A stretch of DNA of 64,000 nt from Amphirosellinia nigrospora (lineage: Eukaryota; Ascomycota; Sordariomycetes; Xylariales; Xylariaceae), in the NCBI GenBank assembly GCA_004123355.1, contig SCHM01000002.1, positions 7,351,569-7,415,568 on the forward strand, given 5' to 3'. Numbering within the stretch: the first letter of the stretch is position 1; each line of letters opens with the position of its first letter. The notes beneath the pieces were generated by a model, which saw only the letters and a list, made by a program, of their open reading frames with translations, was not told the origin of the DNA and did no database searches. A program made the position numbers and the translations under genes. This document shows positions 23,046-35,248 of this stretch, in pieces.

Positions 23046-26000
23046 CTTGTACACTAATCGCGGTCAATGGTGCACGCTATTCAAGTTTCTGGTACGATTT
23101 GAGATGAACCCGAAATGTTTTCATGTTATTTCCGGGCTTTATATGAATGGTGTCTCGTCCTACATACTTACCTAATAAAAGCCATCTCCAAATATATTGG
23201 GCTATGACATCCTTGGCACAACCCCACTTGACTAATTGTGACACCTCGACTAGCCGGGCAAAAGAAGCCCCAAGATGATTACTAACGTACATGAAGTTAA
23301 AACCAATAATGGCCCACCCCACGTCCCATGGTAGTGGACTAGATCAGTCAACAACTTTCGAGTTCTTGAAGACACGCATTAACTATTGTGCCGGCTGACA
23401 TATACGACGATAATATTGCTTTATTCATGTACTTTGCCAGACCTTCGACTTGACATTGCTTGTGTAACCCGCGGTGAGATTCAAATTCCGGCCGTATACT
23501 TCGTGGACGCCTACGAGTGGCATGCGGACTGCTTGTAACTGTACTAAGAGCAGTAGCATGTCGCTTGTGTGCAATGGTTACAGCTGAGTAATTGGTTGCC
23601 TGTGCATGAAAAGGGTGGACAGCAATCGTCGCGACTATGAGAGCCTGGGGATCTTTTCGTCTTTTCTGAGGACCCTTGATAGATCTACTTCAGGCTACCC
23701 CCTATTGTATCAATAAAGGCTTCTAAGAGCATGTTCAGTTGCCGTGTCATGTTTTATGCCCGCTCAATCCAATGGCACCTCTCAAAGTATGTCGCTACGG
23801 ATTCCAATGTAGCCCAGAGCGCATGTGGATTTGACGACAGGGGCATCGAACGATTGGAGCAGAAAGATGAGAGTTCGGCTGCTAGAATGCCTTACTACTA
23901 ACCGACTGAAGCCTTATATGACGACATTAGGGGTATTAAGGAGCATCTAGATTTTTTCGGAGATGAGCTAGATGTTGGCCAGCTGTCATTGTTATCATGA
24001 GTATAGATGACGTCTTTCAACGGGGATGGTAAAGAGTTTCTGATTCTGTTCTACCTTGAGTAGGTAAGTTAGGAGGTCTCCATTTTTCCAAGCAGAGAGG
24101 GAATTGCGGATGAGTCTAACAAGAGATAGAATCGACTACAATCACTACCTAAGGAATTATGGACCATGCTGTCTTAGTTCGCCGAGAAATGGGGAGTAGA
24201 GCTCCTTCAGATCATGTGTGCATGGTAGCGCTCGCGGGGTTGGGTTTGCTATTTGCGCCCTCTTGGCGGCATGATAATTCTGCCATATGTCGAGTCATTC
24301 AGAATTGTCCGAGGGTTCGGTACCGGGAGTGGCAGCCTCAGTTGCTTGCTTCTAATAGCCGAGCTTGTTCGGCCATGGTTGATGTGACACCATCGAGCAG
24401 TCTAGTGTGTTGGCCAAGTTATAGCTCCCGCTCTAGTTTTCACATGCCTCCTACGCGCCAGTAACTCGGCCAAAAGGAGACTACTATTGTGCCCATCTTG
24501 TGATTCAAATCCCCATGAAGGGGAAGACAGGCAATGTTCAGCCCGCAACCTCCATGGCGATCACCAAAAGAGTCTGTGCTCCTTTGGGCGCCTAGATCTG
24601 GAATGGCATTAGTGAGCCGAGGAAGAGCTCCCGGCATAATTTGATGATGCACGGCCCCTACATGGATCGGGGCCATTCCAATTCGACTATCCCGACTGGT
24701 CTTAATTGCGGAGGAACCTTCTTGAGTCACCACCGTTCTCGGAGACCTGGGGGAAAACCCGGGTAAGCTATCGGGGCGAGTGGAGAATTTTGTATCAATA
24801 AGTTACTTTTTGCGATCGATAGTTCCTCGGCTGTCCTCTATATCATTGGAAATGTCCGCGGTTTATTGTGTTTAGATGGGACGTGTCGAATGGGGAAAGG
24901 CCGTAATGGCAGACATCATTGCGATAGTCCGTTTACCTAGAGAAGTTATCGATAATCTGTGTTCTGAAATGCCAAGTTGCTCCCCATTCAAGAATGACGA
25001 GGTGCTGTTAAGCATATTAGCGTAGTTATCAAAATCTTGACCTAGCAGGTTGTCCTCCATCCTTAGTGTTTAGTTCCCCATAGTCTACTTAGTTCATTAG
25101 TAATGTCTATGTGTGGCTATAAAGCTGCTAGTCTTGATACATATCAAGTTCGTGAATTAAGCTTGCAGCGTTCGGGCATTGCTAACGGTATTGCGCGGTG
25201 GGTGGGGGGTCAATCTAACATGCAATCCAAAATACCGTCTTGAAATATATGCATATTAATAAGAAGTCCCATAATAAGAGCTCTGACGAATGGCTGGGTT
25301 ATCTCGTGATATCGCATGCAGCTGTGTAGCACAAATATACCGACACCTGGGGAAGCTATGCCTTAGTAACTTGTATTTTTCTTTTCTTACTGCTGTACCA
25401 TGACCAGGTCCCGCAATACCGACCTGGGCAAGAAAAAGAAGTGGCGGTTCTTCCCGAATATAGTATGTTATCAACTATATCCGCTGAAGAGTATGAGACT
25501 GTTTACTGTGCCCAGGGTTTGATGTGGCTGACGCAGCGCAGCATCTTACACGCAGCATCGCAAAAATTCAACAGATTGTCCTGGCCAGTCAGAACGCGAT
25601 AAACCTTGTTATGCACGTCAAAGTGGCAACAAGTGGAGCAGGAGTTTGCTGTCTAAGTCTGCAACAGCTAGCATCACATCAATGTAACAATGGCTACCAT
25701 TATCAGCTTCCATTGTTTGGTAAGAGGCAGGTGAAAGAAGATGTAATGGCAGATCGTCAGGAAGGTCTGATCAACGGTACCGTTGCCGATGGATTAGTGG
25801 CAACCCAAGGCAATCAACCGTTGCTTTACGTATTTTAGCCGTACCACATTGCCTGTCAGTACATGTGTGGTTCATCTTGACCTAGTGAGTACCGATATGG
25901 GAAGCTTATTAGTGAACTGGAGTTGGTAAATTTGGATGGGCATAAGCAACTTCCAAGGAATCATGTGCGAACAAAAGTATCCCTGGATGTCTATGGTTAG

Positions 26001-29000
26001 TTAGTTGGTGTAGCAAGAGAGATAAGCCCAAGCTTCACGAGATCAGGGTCCGGAGATAATAAAGTTCTAGTATTAGCATGCTGGCAAATGGCTAAGCGCT
26101 GTGTCAGAAGTCTACTGCATGGTAAATCCCATTGTGATCCCTAGGCTAGGATAATTTGACTGTGATGGTTTCTGTGCGGCTGTTCTTCCAGTAAAAGACG
26201 TTGCGATCCTTCCAACGCAAAACATGAGACGAGATATTAATGCCCCAAGGAGGAGGTCATTATGCGCGGACTGGTTGCCACGCCGTATGTGGAAGCAAGC
26301 CACCAATGGATGATGGATCGTGAAGCACGCGTCCCCGATTCACTGTGTAGCAGTTCTTGTCACACGGAGATATTAGTGGGGGGCAATGATGAATCTGTAA
26401 AACAGAGTAAGGCTGCATAAGCTCGGTATCTTGATGAAGCAGCCGTGAAGCTACTGATAGCGCAGGCGGGTGTTTGAAAACGGTGGAGATAAGGATGTTC
26501 CCGTGTCGAGGCCGCCGGGTCTGGACACTAAAGCGGCCCTGGCCATCTCGATTTGTGAGCTTGGGGGCCTTGTTCAGGGGAAGATGGGATGAAGGATGGG
26601 TACCTTGAGACTCGACTAAGGAGTAGGAATTCAAAAATAAACCAAACCACAGTAGAGTAAGGAGAATACTTACTTATTCCTACAGGCTACTTACTACAGT
26701 ATCATGGACTCTGCATCCGGACTGCTGGAGCTTTGTGATTTGGAGAATGCCAAGAATGCGACGCCAAGGCGATCCATTCCGTGGGTTGAGATTCCCCCAA
26801 GCCAAGACGATGTTTCGCCTCTGACCTGCTGTACGATGCGTGTGTACGATGGAGGGCGATCGGAAGAAATCGGGGCGCGCTGGGTCTTTACAGGGTTCCA
26901 GGGTTGTTGCTAGTGTACGCATAGACAATCATCAATCATCCCATGTCCTCCTGGTGTGGGTCCAGGGCTGAAATTGGTCAATTCTGGAACCCTTCCGTCT
27001 TTGATTCTAGTGTAAATATGGTACTTAGTAAGTGTAGAGCAGAGTGGCCTCCCGTATTGTTATGTACAATACAAGTGCACTACAGCCTGTATGTAAAGGC
27101 GTCTCCCTATAGGTCCATAGAGAAGCCCGGAGTTTATTAAGCAAGGCACGAGCGGAGGGCGAGAAACAAAAGGAGCTAGAAGTAAATGAATGACATTCGG
27201 GCGTGCCGGCTGCGTTGATGATGACGCTCAAAATTTGTGACATGGATCGTGATCAGTGTCACGGGTTGTTATCTAGGTCCGTAAATAGCATATTTCGTTT
27301 CGGACACTTCCTCGTGTGCGTGTAGGCAGCTCAAAAAGAAAAGAGGTGGAAAAAGGGATACGATAGAATCATATCAATCCAGCCAACAATGCAACTTTAC
27401 AGGCCGCGATACACTGGGAAGTCGACTTGCAGTTGACCTCGGCCGTGCAGTAGTGTACTGTAGCTCTTCCGTTACGGATCCACCGTCGTCTCCCTGCGGC
27501 TTTTGGGGTAAATGTTTCCCATTCTATGTACAGTGGGCACACAAGAAATTTACTTGTTACGGCAGCATATTTGATGAATATTGTAGATGGTAATAAATAA
27601 CACTAGGTACGTACAGTTGCGCCATCATTGAATGCAGCAGGTGTATTGTAGTTAACACGTAATCGCGTGGACAATAGCGCTCTAAGTACCTAAAGTAATA
27701 AAAGCACCATGTTAATAAACGTAATCCGACACCGGGGTTATGATCCGTCATCGTCAATACTCCTGGATGGATGAATATGTACATTGAAAGTTTTTCCGAT
27801 TAAATACTTGGAAGTTTGGATATGGTGCGCATCGGCGCTTGAGTGTTGTTGTGACCTTGAAGTTTGCTCGGTACCTGTCTATGGCACACATTCAACGCCG
27901 ACCCCAACGGACCGGGACTTGCATTGACCTGCATGCGTCCAAACAACCGGATAGTCCAATGGACTTCCCGGTCGTGTGCAGGTTTGGGAAGGCGAGCGGT
28001 TAACGCTGTGCTGTAGACTCAACATTTTGAAAAGTTTGAAAAGCAACGACCGGTTCCCAAAACATGTGTAGTATTGTATTAGAGTATGTACAAATGTACT
28101 GTGATTCTGGCTGTCCGATTGGATTGTTATTTCTTACTCTATCCCTGTCAAGACAATCGATAGAGTACCGGTACTGAGACGTTTTGTTGTGACCGCTGCA
28201 CTAATGACTGAACGGCAATCTCTTTAGTTCCCCGGCGCCGGCGACCGGCCCCAACGAAAATTTCTGGTCTCCTGGGACTTATTAGTCAAGAGATTCTCCA
28301 GGACGAAGGCCTGTGGTGGTGATGACTGTGCCACGATCCAAAAACCGACTTTGGGCATCAATTGGAATTAAACGAAGAAGAATTTTCGGAGATTGGAATG
28401 TCCTGGCCTTCTCAAACCTTGATCATTTGACATATTCTCCAATTCCTGATTCCCTCCGTAACCCCAATTTCTCCATAGGCGAGCTATCTGTTGCCGTTCT
28501 GGGACGTTGGTGTCTTTGGAGTCTCGGGGCAGCCCCTGTTCCTACACTACGAGCAGGAATTAAACGGTACTTACACACTACAAAGTATACACCAGACAGC
28601 TGCAGTACCTACTTAATACCCTACGTGTAGGTAGAGGCTGTTTGTTCCCTAGGTATCCTTTGGTGTGTGTCTAGACTAAGGGAAACGTCTAGTGTATTGT
28701 CTGTCGCCGACGTCTGTCGTCTGGTCCCGACGTCGTTCGTCGACCTGGGCTTGGGATGACTCGTTCTTGGTATATACATTTACTATTCTGTTCCGGTGTA
28801 TTCACTGGTCACGGTTGACACGCTTGTGACGGCTCCTGGGCTTTGTTTGAAGTTATTGAAACGTCAACGAAACCAGGGAGCAAAAAGTCTGCCTCAGCTT
28901 ACAGTATTATCCTGCCCCTGTCATATGAGATGGCGAAACTTCATGCTCTTACATCCAGAACATCCAGGACAAGGGTCTTCGGCCCGCCCCCTCGTACTCC

Positions 29001-29369
29001 GAGTACAACAAGTACGTATACACGTACCACTGAATTCTTATTATTATTAAGAAGCCCACCTGGCATCGACCAGACCGGATGATGCAGCAACGCAAATCTC
29101 ACTCTCACTAACAGCCACTGTCCGTCACCAGGTCGTATCGGCCACTACTCGCACTCCCATCACAAGAACCAGCATCTTTCCGAACCTTGTCTTGCTCATT
29201 CCGGCCCATTCTCTAGCAGCACTCTCGCCCGAAAGTGGGAACCAGCGAAGCCCACCTCCCACAATTCATCTGCAGCCACCGGCCGCATTAGTGGCACTAG
29301 ACCCATTCCAGTAGCTCGACACTAAGTCCACGCCCAGCAGCTGCTATCTTACTTCGGCACCCACGACCA
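23046..29369. other. 6.3-kb gene-poor segment without recognised genes
   Basis: I read all frames and found only short ORFs of unremarkable composition. The more protein-like ones are 24440-24733 (-), with GALPRLTNAIPDLGAQRSTD, and 25524-25838 (+), starting MADAAQHLTRSIAKIQQIVL. Neither shows a family motif, splice logic or continuation. No long terminal repeats, inverted repeats or transposase/reverse-transcriptase motifs were noticed. Base composition is not AT-collapsed, so strong RIP is unlikely. The last ~600 bases hold the malic enzyme promoter and a C/A-rich leader. Confidence 0.45.
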
Positions 29370-31552
29370 ATGGCGTATAATACATACAGCACCGCCAGCT
29401 CAGATATATCGACTCCTCGCTCAACATCTCCCTCCTCTGTGTTTTCCGGACGTTCGTCTCATACTTCCGTTGCTAGTAAACGACTTTCTCTTTCCTTACA
29501 GCGAAGGCAATCTGCTTTTAATCCCCTCTTTTCAGTTGATATTGTCTCCATTGAGCAGCGCATGAAAATGGCCTCCCTCGACGGATTAAAAGGTTACGCC
29601 CAGGACCACTATAGCGAGGTCAAACAAGAAAACCCACAGACTATGTGCCAAAGTCGGCCGCAGGCGGATATCAGGTTCTACGAGAGCCTCTTTGGAATAA
29701 AGGTGTGCATTCTATTTACAACTATGCTACCCGTGCAACTTATTGACATGCTTTTGTGGAGGTCTCTCTTTCACTCCCGAGGAGCGCGTATCGAAGAACC
29801 TCACTGGTTTAATACCACACGCTATGGAAAAACCGACACCCAGGTCGAAAGGTGTATGAAGATGATCCATTCGCGACCAACTCCCATCGACAAGTACTTG
29901 TATTTGTCGTCCTCAAGACCAAAATCTCGACCTCTTCTACCGAGTGCTTATTGACAACGTCCGCGATTTGATGCATTGGTCTACACACCACCATTGGAGA
30001 CGTCTGCTTGCAGTATTCTACACTCTACACCACCCGGCCCTTTATATTCGATTAAACAACGAAAGTCAATCAGGACAATCTTGAGGAATTGGCCTCACCC
30101 CAACCCTGAGATCTGTGTCGTAACAGATGGCTCGCGCATTCTTGGTCTAGGTGATTTGGGTGTTAATGGTGTGGGAATTTCTGTGAGTTGTCCCGACCTT
30201 GGCAATATCTTGCGATACAGATGGACTGACGTACGAGATCATAGATTGGAAAGCTTGCTCTGTACACTGGTGCAGCTGGCATCCACCCTGATAGAACACT
30301 CCCCATCGTCCTGGATGCTGGTACTGCCAACGAGGACAACCTCAAGGACCCGCTCTACCTGGGTCTCCGAGCCAAGCGCCCCTCTTACGATGTTATGCAA
30401 GAGTTCGTAGACGAGTTCATGGAGGCTGCTAAAGATGTTTTCCCCGAGATGCTCATACAATTCGAGGACTTCGAGACCGAAAAAGCGTTCAACTACCTGG
30501 CCCGTTATAGGAACGACTACAAGTGCTTCAACGACGACATCCAGGGAACTGGTGCTGTTGTGCTCGCAGGGTGAGTCTCTTTGCCCTGATTACTTATCGG
30601 CAGTTCAATTCGCTAATGCATTTGCGTTCTATAGTTATATCGGTGCCGTGAACCTGTCTGGTGTGCCCATCGATGACCAGCGCCTTGTTTTCATGGGTGC
30701 TGGTTCTGCTGGTGTGGGTGTTGCAAAACAGATGGTCGAGTACTACACTCGCCGAGGATTGTCGGAACAGGCCGCTAAGGACAAGTTCTGGCTCGTCGAT
30801 ACGAAGGGCCTCGTCACGTGGGACAGAGGCGACAAGTTGCCTGAACACAAGAAGTACTTCGCGCGTTCAGACAACAATGGCCACCAGTTCCGCACTCTAG
30901 AACAGGTCATCGAATACGTTAAGCCATCAGCTCTTGTCGGTCTCACCGCTACTTTTGGTGTATTCACCGAATCAGTCGTTCGCGCTCTCAAGGCCTCAGT
31001 CGATGCTGGCGGCTCCGGCCGTCGCCCCATCCTATTTCCCCTCAGCAACCCTCTTACCAAGGCGGAGTGCACATTCGAGCAAGCTGTTCAATGGACAGAA
31101 GGCACCGTCATCTTCGCTCCGGTTCTCCTTTCTCGCCTTTCGCCGTCAAGTCCGGTGACCAGGCCGTTACCTACTGGCCTAACCAGGGTAACAATGTCTA
31201 CGTGTTCCCTGGTCTCGGTCTGGGCGCCATCCTTGCCAAGGCCTCCAAGATTACCGATGAGATGGTATACATGTCGGCGTCCTCACTCGCGGAATCCCTC
31301 AACGCAGAGGAAATACATAAGGGTCTGATCTACCCACGCATCGAACGGGTGCGAGATGCTAGCATCGTCGTCGCCCGTGAGGTGATGAAGGCTGCTCGGA
31401 GGGAAGGCGTCAGCGAGCTTCCTGAAGAGCAGTGGATCGAGTGGGAAGAATGGGGCGACGTCGCCTTGACTAAGTACATCAAGGACCGGGTTTATGACCT
31501 CTCAAGTAAGCTGTCCAACGTGCATTACGTATCTGCGTTGCGTTTGATTTGA
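29370..31552 (+). CDS. MAE1: NAD-dependent malic enzyme
   Basis: Malic enzyme converts malate to pyruvate and CO2 with reduction of NAD(P). Exons are 29370-29702, 29762-30570 and 30635-31552; introns have GTGTGC/GTGGAG and GTGAGT/CTATAG. The N-terminus (MAYNTYSTASSDISTPRSTS) is a Ser-rich extension typical of filamentous fungi. Then follow MASLDGLKGYAQDHYSEVKQ, TPEERVSKNLTGLIPHAME, IDKYLYLSS, VTDGSRILGLGDLGVNGVG (malic signature region), CFNDDIQGTGAVVLAG, the NAD fold VFMGAGSAGVGVAKQMVEYY, ALVGLTATFGVF, FPLSNPLTKAEC and NQGNNVYVFPGLGLGAI. Several frameshifts (near 29640, 29850-29950, 30190-30400 and 31127) split the ORFs. The last residues after YDLS may be read-through. Cytosolic or mitochondrial location cannot be judged. 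Confidence 0.92.
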
Positions 31553-32648
31553 GAGGGAATACCCACATCGTGATTTAATATCCTCCTCGGCGTTCTTCGG
31601 TCGGATATCGTTACATAAGATTTCTTAATACCGTTTCGATCATAATGATTGACTTTTATGCCAAAAGGCCACTATCCGATGAAGAAATAGTACAGCGAAA
31701 CAACAGCGCACAAGCAGCAGCGGCTTAGCTTGTCAACTAAGATAGAGATAATGGAGGTACGAACGATACGAATAGTATATAAACTAGAGAGGTGGATCAG
31801 GAAAACGTCGATAGACAGGAATAGACGAGAAGCTATCAGTCTTAGATACAAACAATGCATTCTTTAAACATTTCAAACCACATCTTTTCCATTCAGCTAC
31901 CGAGATATGTTAAGTGAATTCGTGAATCGTGGATGTGGCAGCAAAGATGCTAAGGAGTTACTTATCCACCCTCCCTTCTAGCCGATATCTTGAACCCAAC
32001 CACGAAACCTGTTGCTCCGCTTCCCAGATTTCCTAAATTGTCCATCATGAGGTTATACAGCCAATGGTAGAACAGGTCACCTTAGTTTGCAGGCAAGAAG
32101 GGCCATGGCTAGCCCACTATTGCTCCTTGCTTTTTCATTCATGTCGAGACTCCTTTAGACCTATCCCTCATCTATCTCAATTTATAGAACGTGCCAGCCT
32201 CAATATTAGCCGAGCGGCTCAACCTGGACCTACTCCCTCCTCTCATTTCACCTTACCATTTAGCTAATTAAATCCTGAAATGATGGGCTCTTGTAATGTC
32301 GCGAGTTTTTCAACCCCCGTATCTGCGATTAGGGTTGCGGAGTGATCCAGAACGCACACATACGGCCACCAGGCACCAGATCTGCTCTCGCCTAGATTCT
32401 GGGCAGTCTATTTTACACATGAAGTTCTATATACATAGCATATTCATAACCTTACGTAGACTTTTGTCTCAGGGCACATATGCTTCGCCAAGTCTAACGC
32501 CATTTCTTGCGTCAAGGCAATCTCCAGACTCTTTGCTTCCCAGCAGCTACCAGATAGGTAAGTAGATCATGTCTGAGGACTAGATATGTCCAATTGTGAT
32601 GCTAAAATAATGCTTACATAAACCCAGTCGTCGCGAGAAAGGACAGCC
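31553..32648. other. Intergenic
   Basis: About 1.1 kb: malic enzyme 3' flank and the promoter of the GH28 gene. No protein-like ORF or repeat was found. Confidence 0.4.
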
Positions 32649-34566
32649 ATGAAAGCTTTCACCCTCCTAGCAGTCTCCTCCTCCCGGCCCTCGGGCGCGC
32701 GGCGCTGAACGTGACGGGATCGACATGTACCGTCACGCGCTGCCCGCGACCGGCACGGGCAAGGAGCCCGACGACACGCCGCAGATCCTGGAGGCCTTCA
32801 AGCAATGCGGTACGAACGGCAAGATCGTCCTCACGGACGGCCTGTTCCACATCGGCCAGATCATGGACACGCTTTCGTTCAATAACGTCGACATCGAGAT
32901 CCACGGCACGCTCCGGTGGTCTCCGATATTCAATACTGGCTGCGCAGCAGCCTTCCCGTCACGTACGCTGGGCGTAGCACCGCCTGGCGGGTCGGTGGCA
33001 CTGATATCCGCAGTGAGTAATTCTCGAAATCCTTTTCCGGAAAAAATCAGGTCGCAGGGAATGAGCTTTTTTTCTAGGCAAGACAGTATCTATAAGCCTC
33101 ATAAATCGCACTCGAAATGGCGGCAACTGACTCCGAGGATTCTAGTGCGCGGCTTTGGCACGGCTCTATTCGATGGACAGGGCCAGCTGTGGTACGATCA
33201 GAATCGCGGACAGAGTAATCAGAATGGAAGGCCGATTAGCCTTACCCTGTGGCATGCAAAGAACGTTCTGATCGATGGCATTACGTGGCGTCAGAGCCAG
33301 TTTTGGCGTGAGTCTACTTTTTCCCCTCTACCTTTGATATCATATTCAATGTCGTCTGTTCGGTTATCACGGCACGTAAGAACTTAGTCGAAGGGAAGAC
33401 GAATACAATCAACTGTGTACAACCACCTTAAGAGGCATCTCGTTAAGAGGCTATCGAGAGTTGATCCCCAAACTGTTAATAGGATCACGGAGACAAAACA
33501 CTGGACGTGTTAATGGAAGTAATAGTTGTGACTTGTTGGGGCAGGAGCTTGTATTACTCCTCTATCTCGTGCGTGTGAGAGCTAACTTTGACTACCTATC
33601 TTCAGACACGTTCGTCGCTTATAGCGAGAACATCACCATGACAAACCTGGACATGAACGCGACAAGTAACAGCCAGTGGAGCACGGTGAACACGGACGGC
33701 ATAGACACAGTCAGTACACTCTCAGGGGTGCTTCAGACCTCGCCCACTCTAATTACAGAAATACTAATGGCCTATTTTATACGTTAGTGGAACTCCAACA
33801 ATATCTTTCAAAACTGGACAGTGACCTGCGGAGATGTAAGGATATGCTTTTCTACCCCTGTCATGATCATCCCGAGTCACCGCCGTATAAGTAAACCAAA
33901 ATCGTTGACTATTTCTATAGGACTGTATCAGCATGAAAGGAAATAGCAGCAACGTTCACATCTCCAACGTTCATTGCTACGAGTCCGGATGCGCCGTGAT
34001 AGGATCGATGGGTTCGAACTCGGCGCAACCTGACTACGTCTCCAACATCTACTACGACAACTTCACCTGCACCCACAGCTCGAACGCGGCATGGATCAAG
34101 ACGTACTCCGGTACCGGGTACGTGCGGAACGTGACCTTCGCCAACTTCAAGTTTGCCGACGTCAACCAGCCCATATACGTCACGCCTGTGAGTAACCTGC
34201 CATGCCAGCTCGTCGAGAGTCGATTTGTCGGTTCAGCCCTTGAAAACAAGGTCTCCTCCAGCTGACATTTCACTACCAAAAGTGCATATACAGTTTCGGG
34301 CTGCGACTCCTCGCGGCTCAAGATAAGCGACATCCGCTGGATCAACATAACGGGCACCAGCCGGTACAAATTGCGAGCGCGATCCACTGCTCGGGCGCCG
34401 CGCCCTGCGACGGCTTCTATTTTGAGAAGTCAACATCACCAATAAGGATGGCACGACGACGGATAAGTACCTCTGCTCGAATATCGCGAACCAGGCGCAG
34501 TCTGGCATTCCTTGCACGGGAACCTGCCCTGCTAGTTGGCCGCAGCAGTTGAGTGGGAATAGTTAA
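32649..34566 (+). CDS. Secreted GH28 pectinase (exo-polygalacturonase / exo-rhamnogalacturonase type)
   Basis: GH28 enzymes hydrolyse galacturonide links in pectin outside the cell. The start MKAFTLLAVS begins a signal peptide that continues as LLPALGRAALNV after a frameshift near 32687. Next come PATGTGKEPDDTPQILEAFK and a GKIVLTDGLFHIG strand. After introns come VRGFGTALFDGQGQLWYDQN and HAKNVLIDGITWRQSQFW. Catalytic motifs are VNTDGIDT (NTDG), DCISMKGNSSN (the DD-containing motif is split by an intron near 33835-33920), CAVIGSMGS in the position of the G-H-G loop, and AWIKTYSGTG, equivalent to RIKT. The end is NKDGTTTDKYLCSNI and a Cys-containing tail. The missing His in the G-H-G loop favours an exo-acting clade. 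Frame changes near 32687, 32740 and 32925; at least four introns. Confidence 0.88.
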
Positions 34567-35248
34567 GTTGGACACTTGTGTAGGTGTCTGAGATAGCTAC
34601 TTAGGCATGCATGATGAGGCTGGCCAGTTGTATATATAAATGACTAGGCCCTGTGATTTCTAGGTTGTTTTTTAAGCAAGTATGAGATGTTACTGTTATT
34701 AATCGACATTGTCCAACCCAAACATTTACTTGATGGGTCTCGCATGTGAAGTTATCTGTATAAGTTGGTGGCAATGAAACGAATTCCCAAGAGCCACATC
34801 CATCGTAGTGTCTAAGTTGAGAAACGAAAACTGACAATGCTAATGAACAACGAGAATCTACTTAGCATGTGGTGGATAGCCACAAATGTGACGTTGCTAA
34901 GGATAAGCTGATATAAATGTCTGGAATAGTATTATTAAGCGCAAGTCGTTAATTCGTCTTTCATCTAAGCTTTCCACAGCAATCAGAGGTTCAATCCATT
35001 AAAAGCATCAACGCAAATGTCATTATATGTAGATGTGTTCCATTCCGTCATCACGTCCGAACCAGGACCTGGTAGCCGAAACCTTATCCGATCGGCCCAA
35101 ACCTTCCCATAACTTAAGTTATCGTCTACACACTAAACGTGTCTATTTATCATAAATTTCTTAACATTGTTCCATTTTTATCATTCTCATGTTTCTTACC
35201 TACTCTAGGTACCGTCCTATGTCTAGTGTGGCAGCGATCTAATGGATA
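34567..35248. other. Intergenic, tail-to-tail
   Basis: About 680 bp of AT-rich sequence between convergent genes, with no supported feature. Confidence 0.4.

Noticed and set aside
24490-24520. tRNA T-loop-like GATTCAAATCC
   Set aside because: The flanking bases do not pair as a T-stem and no D- or anticodon arm was found.
17769-29369. A transposon or RIP-degraded repeat filling the gene-poor area
   Set aside because: No terminal repeats, target-site duplications, transposase motifs or extreme AT content were seen by eye; a search would be needed.
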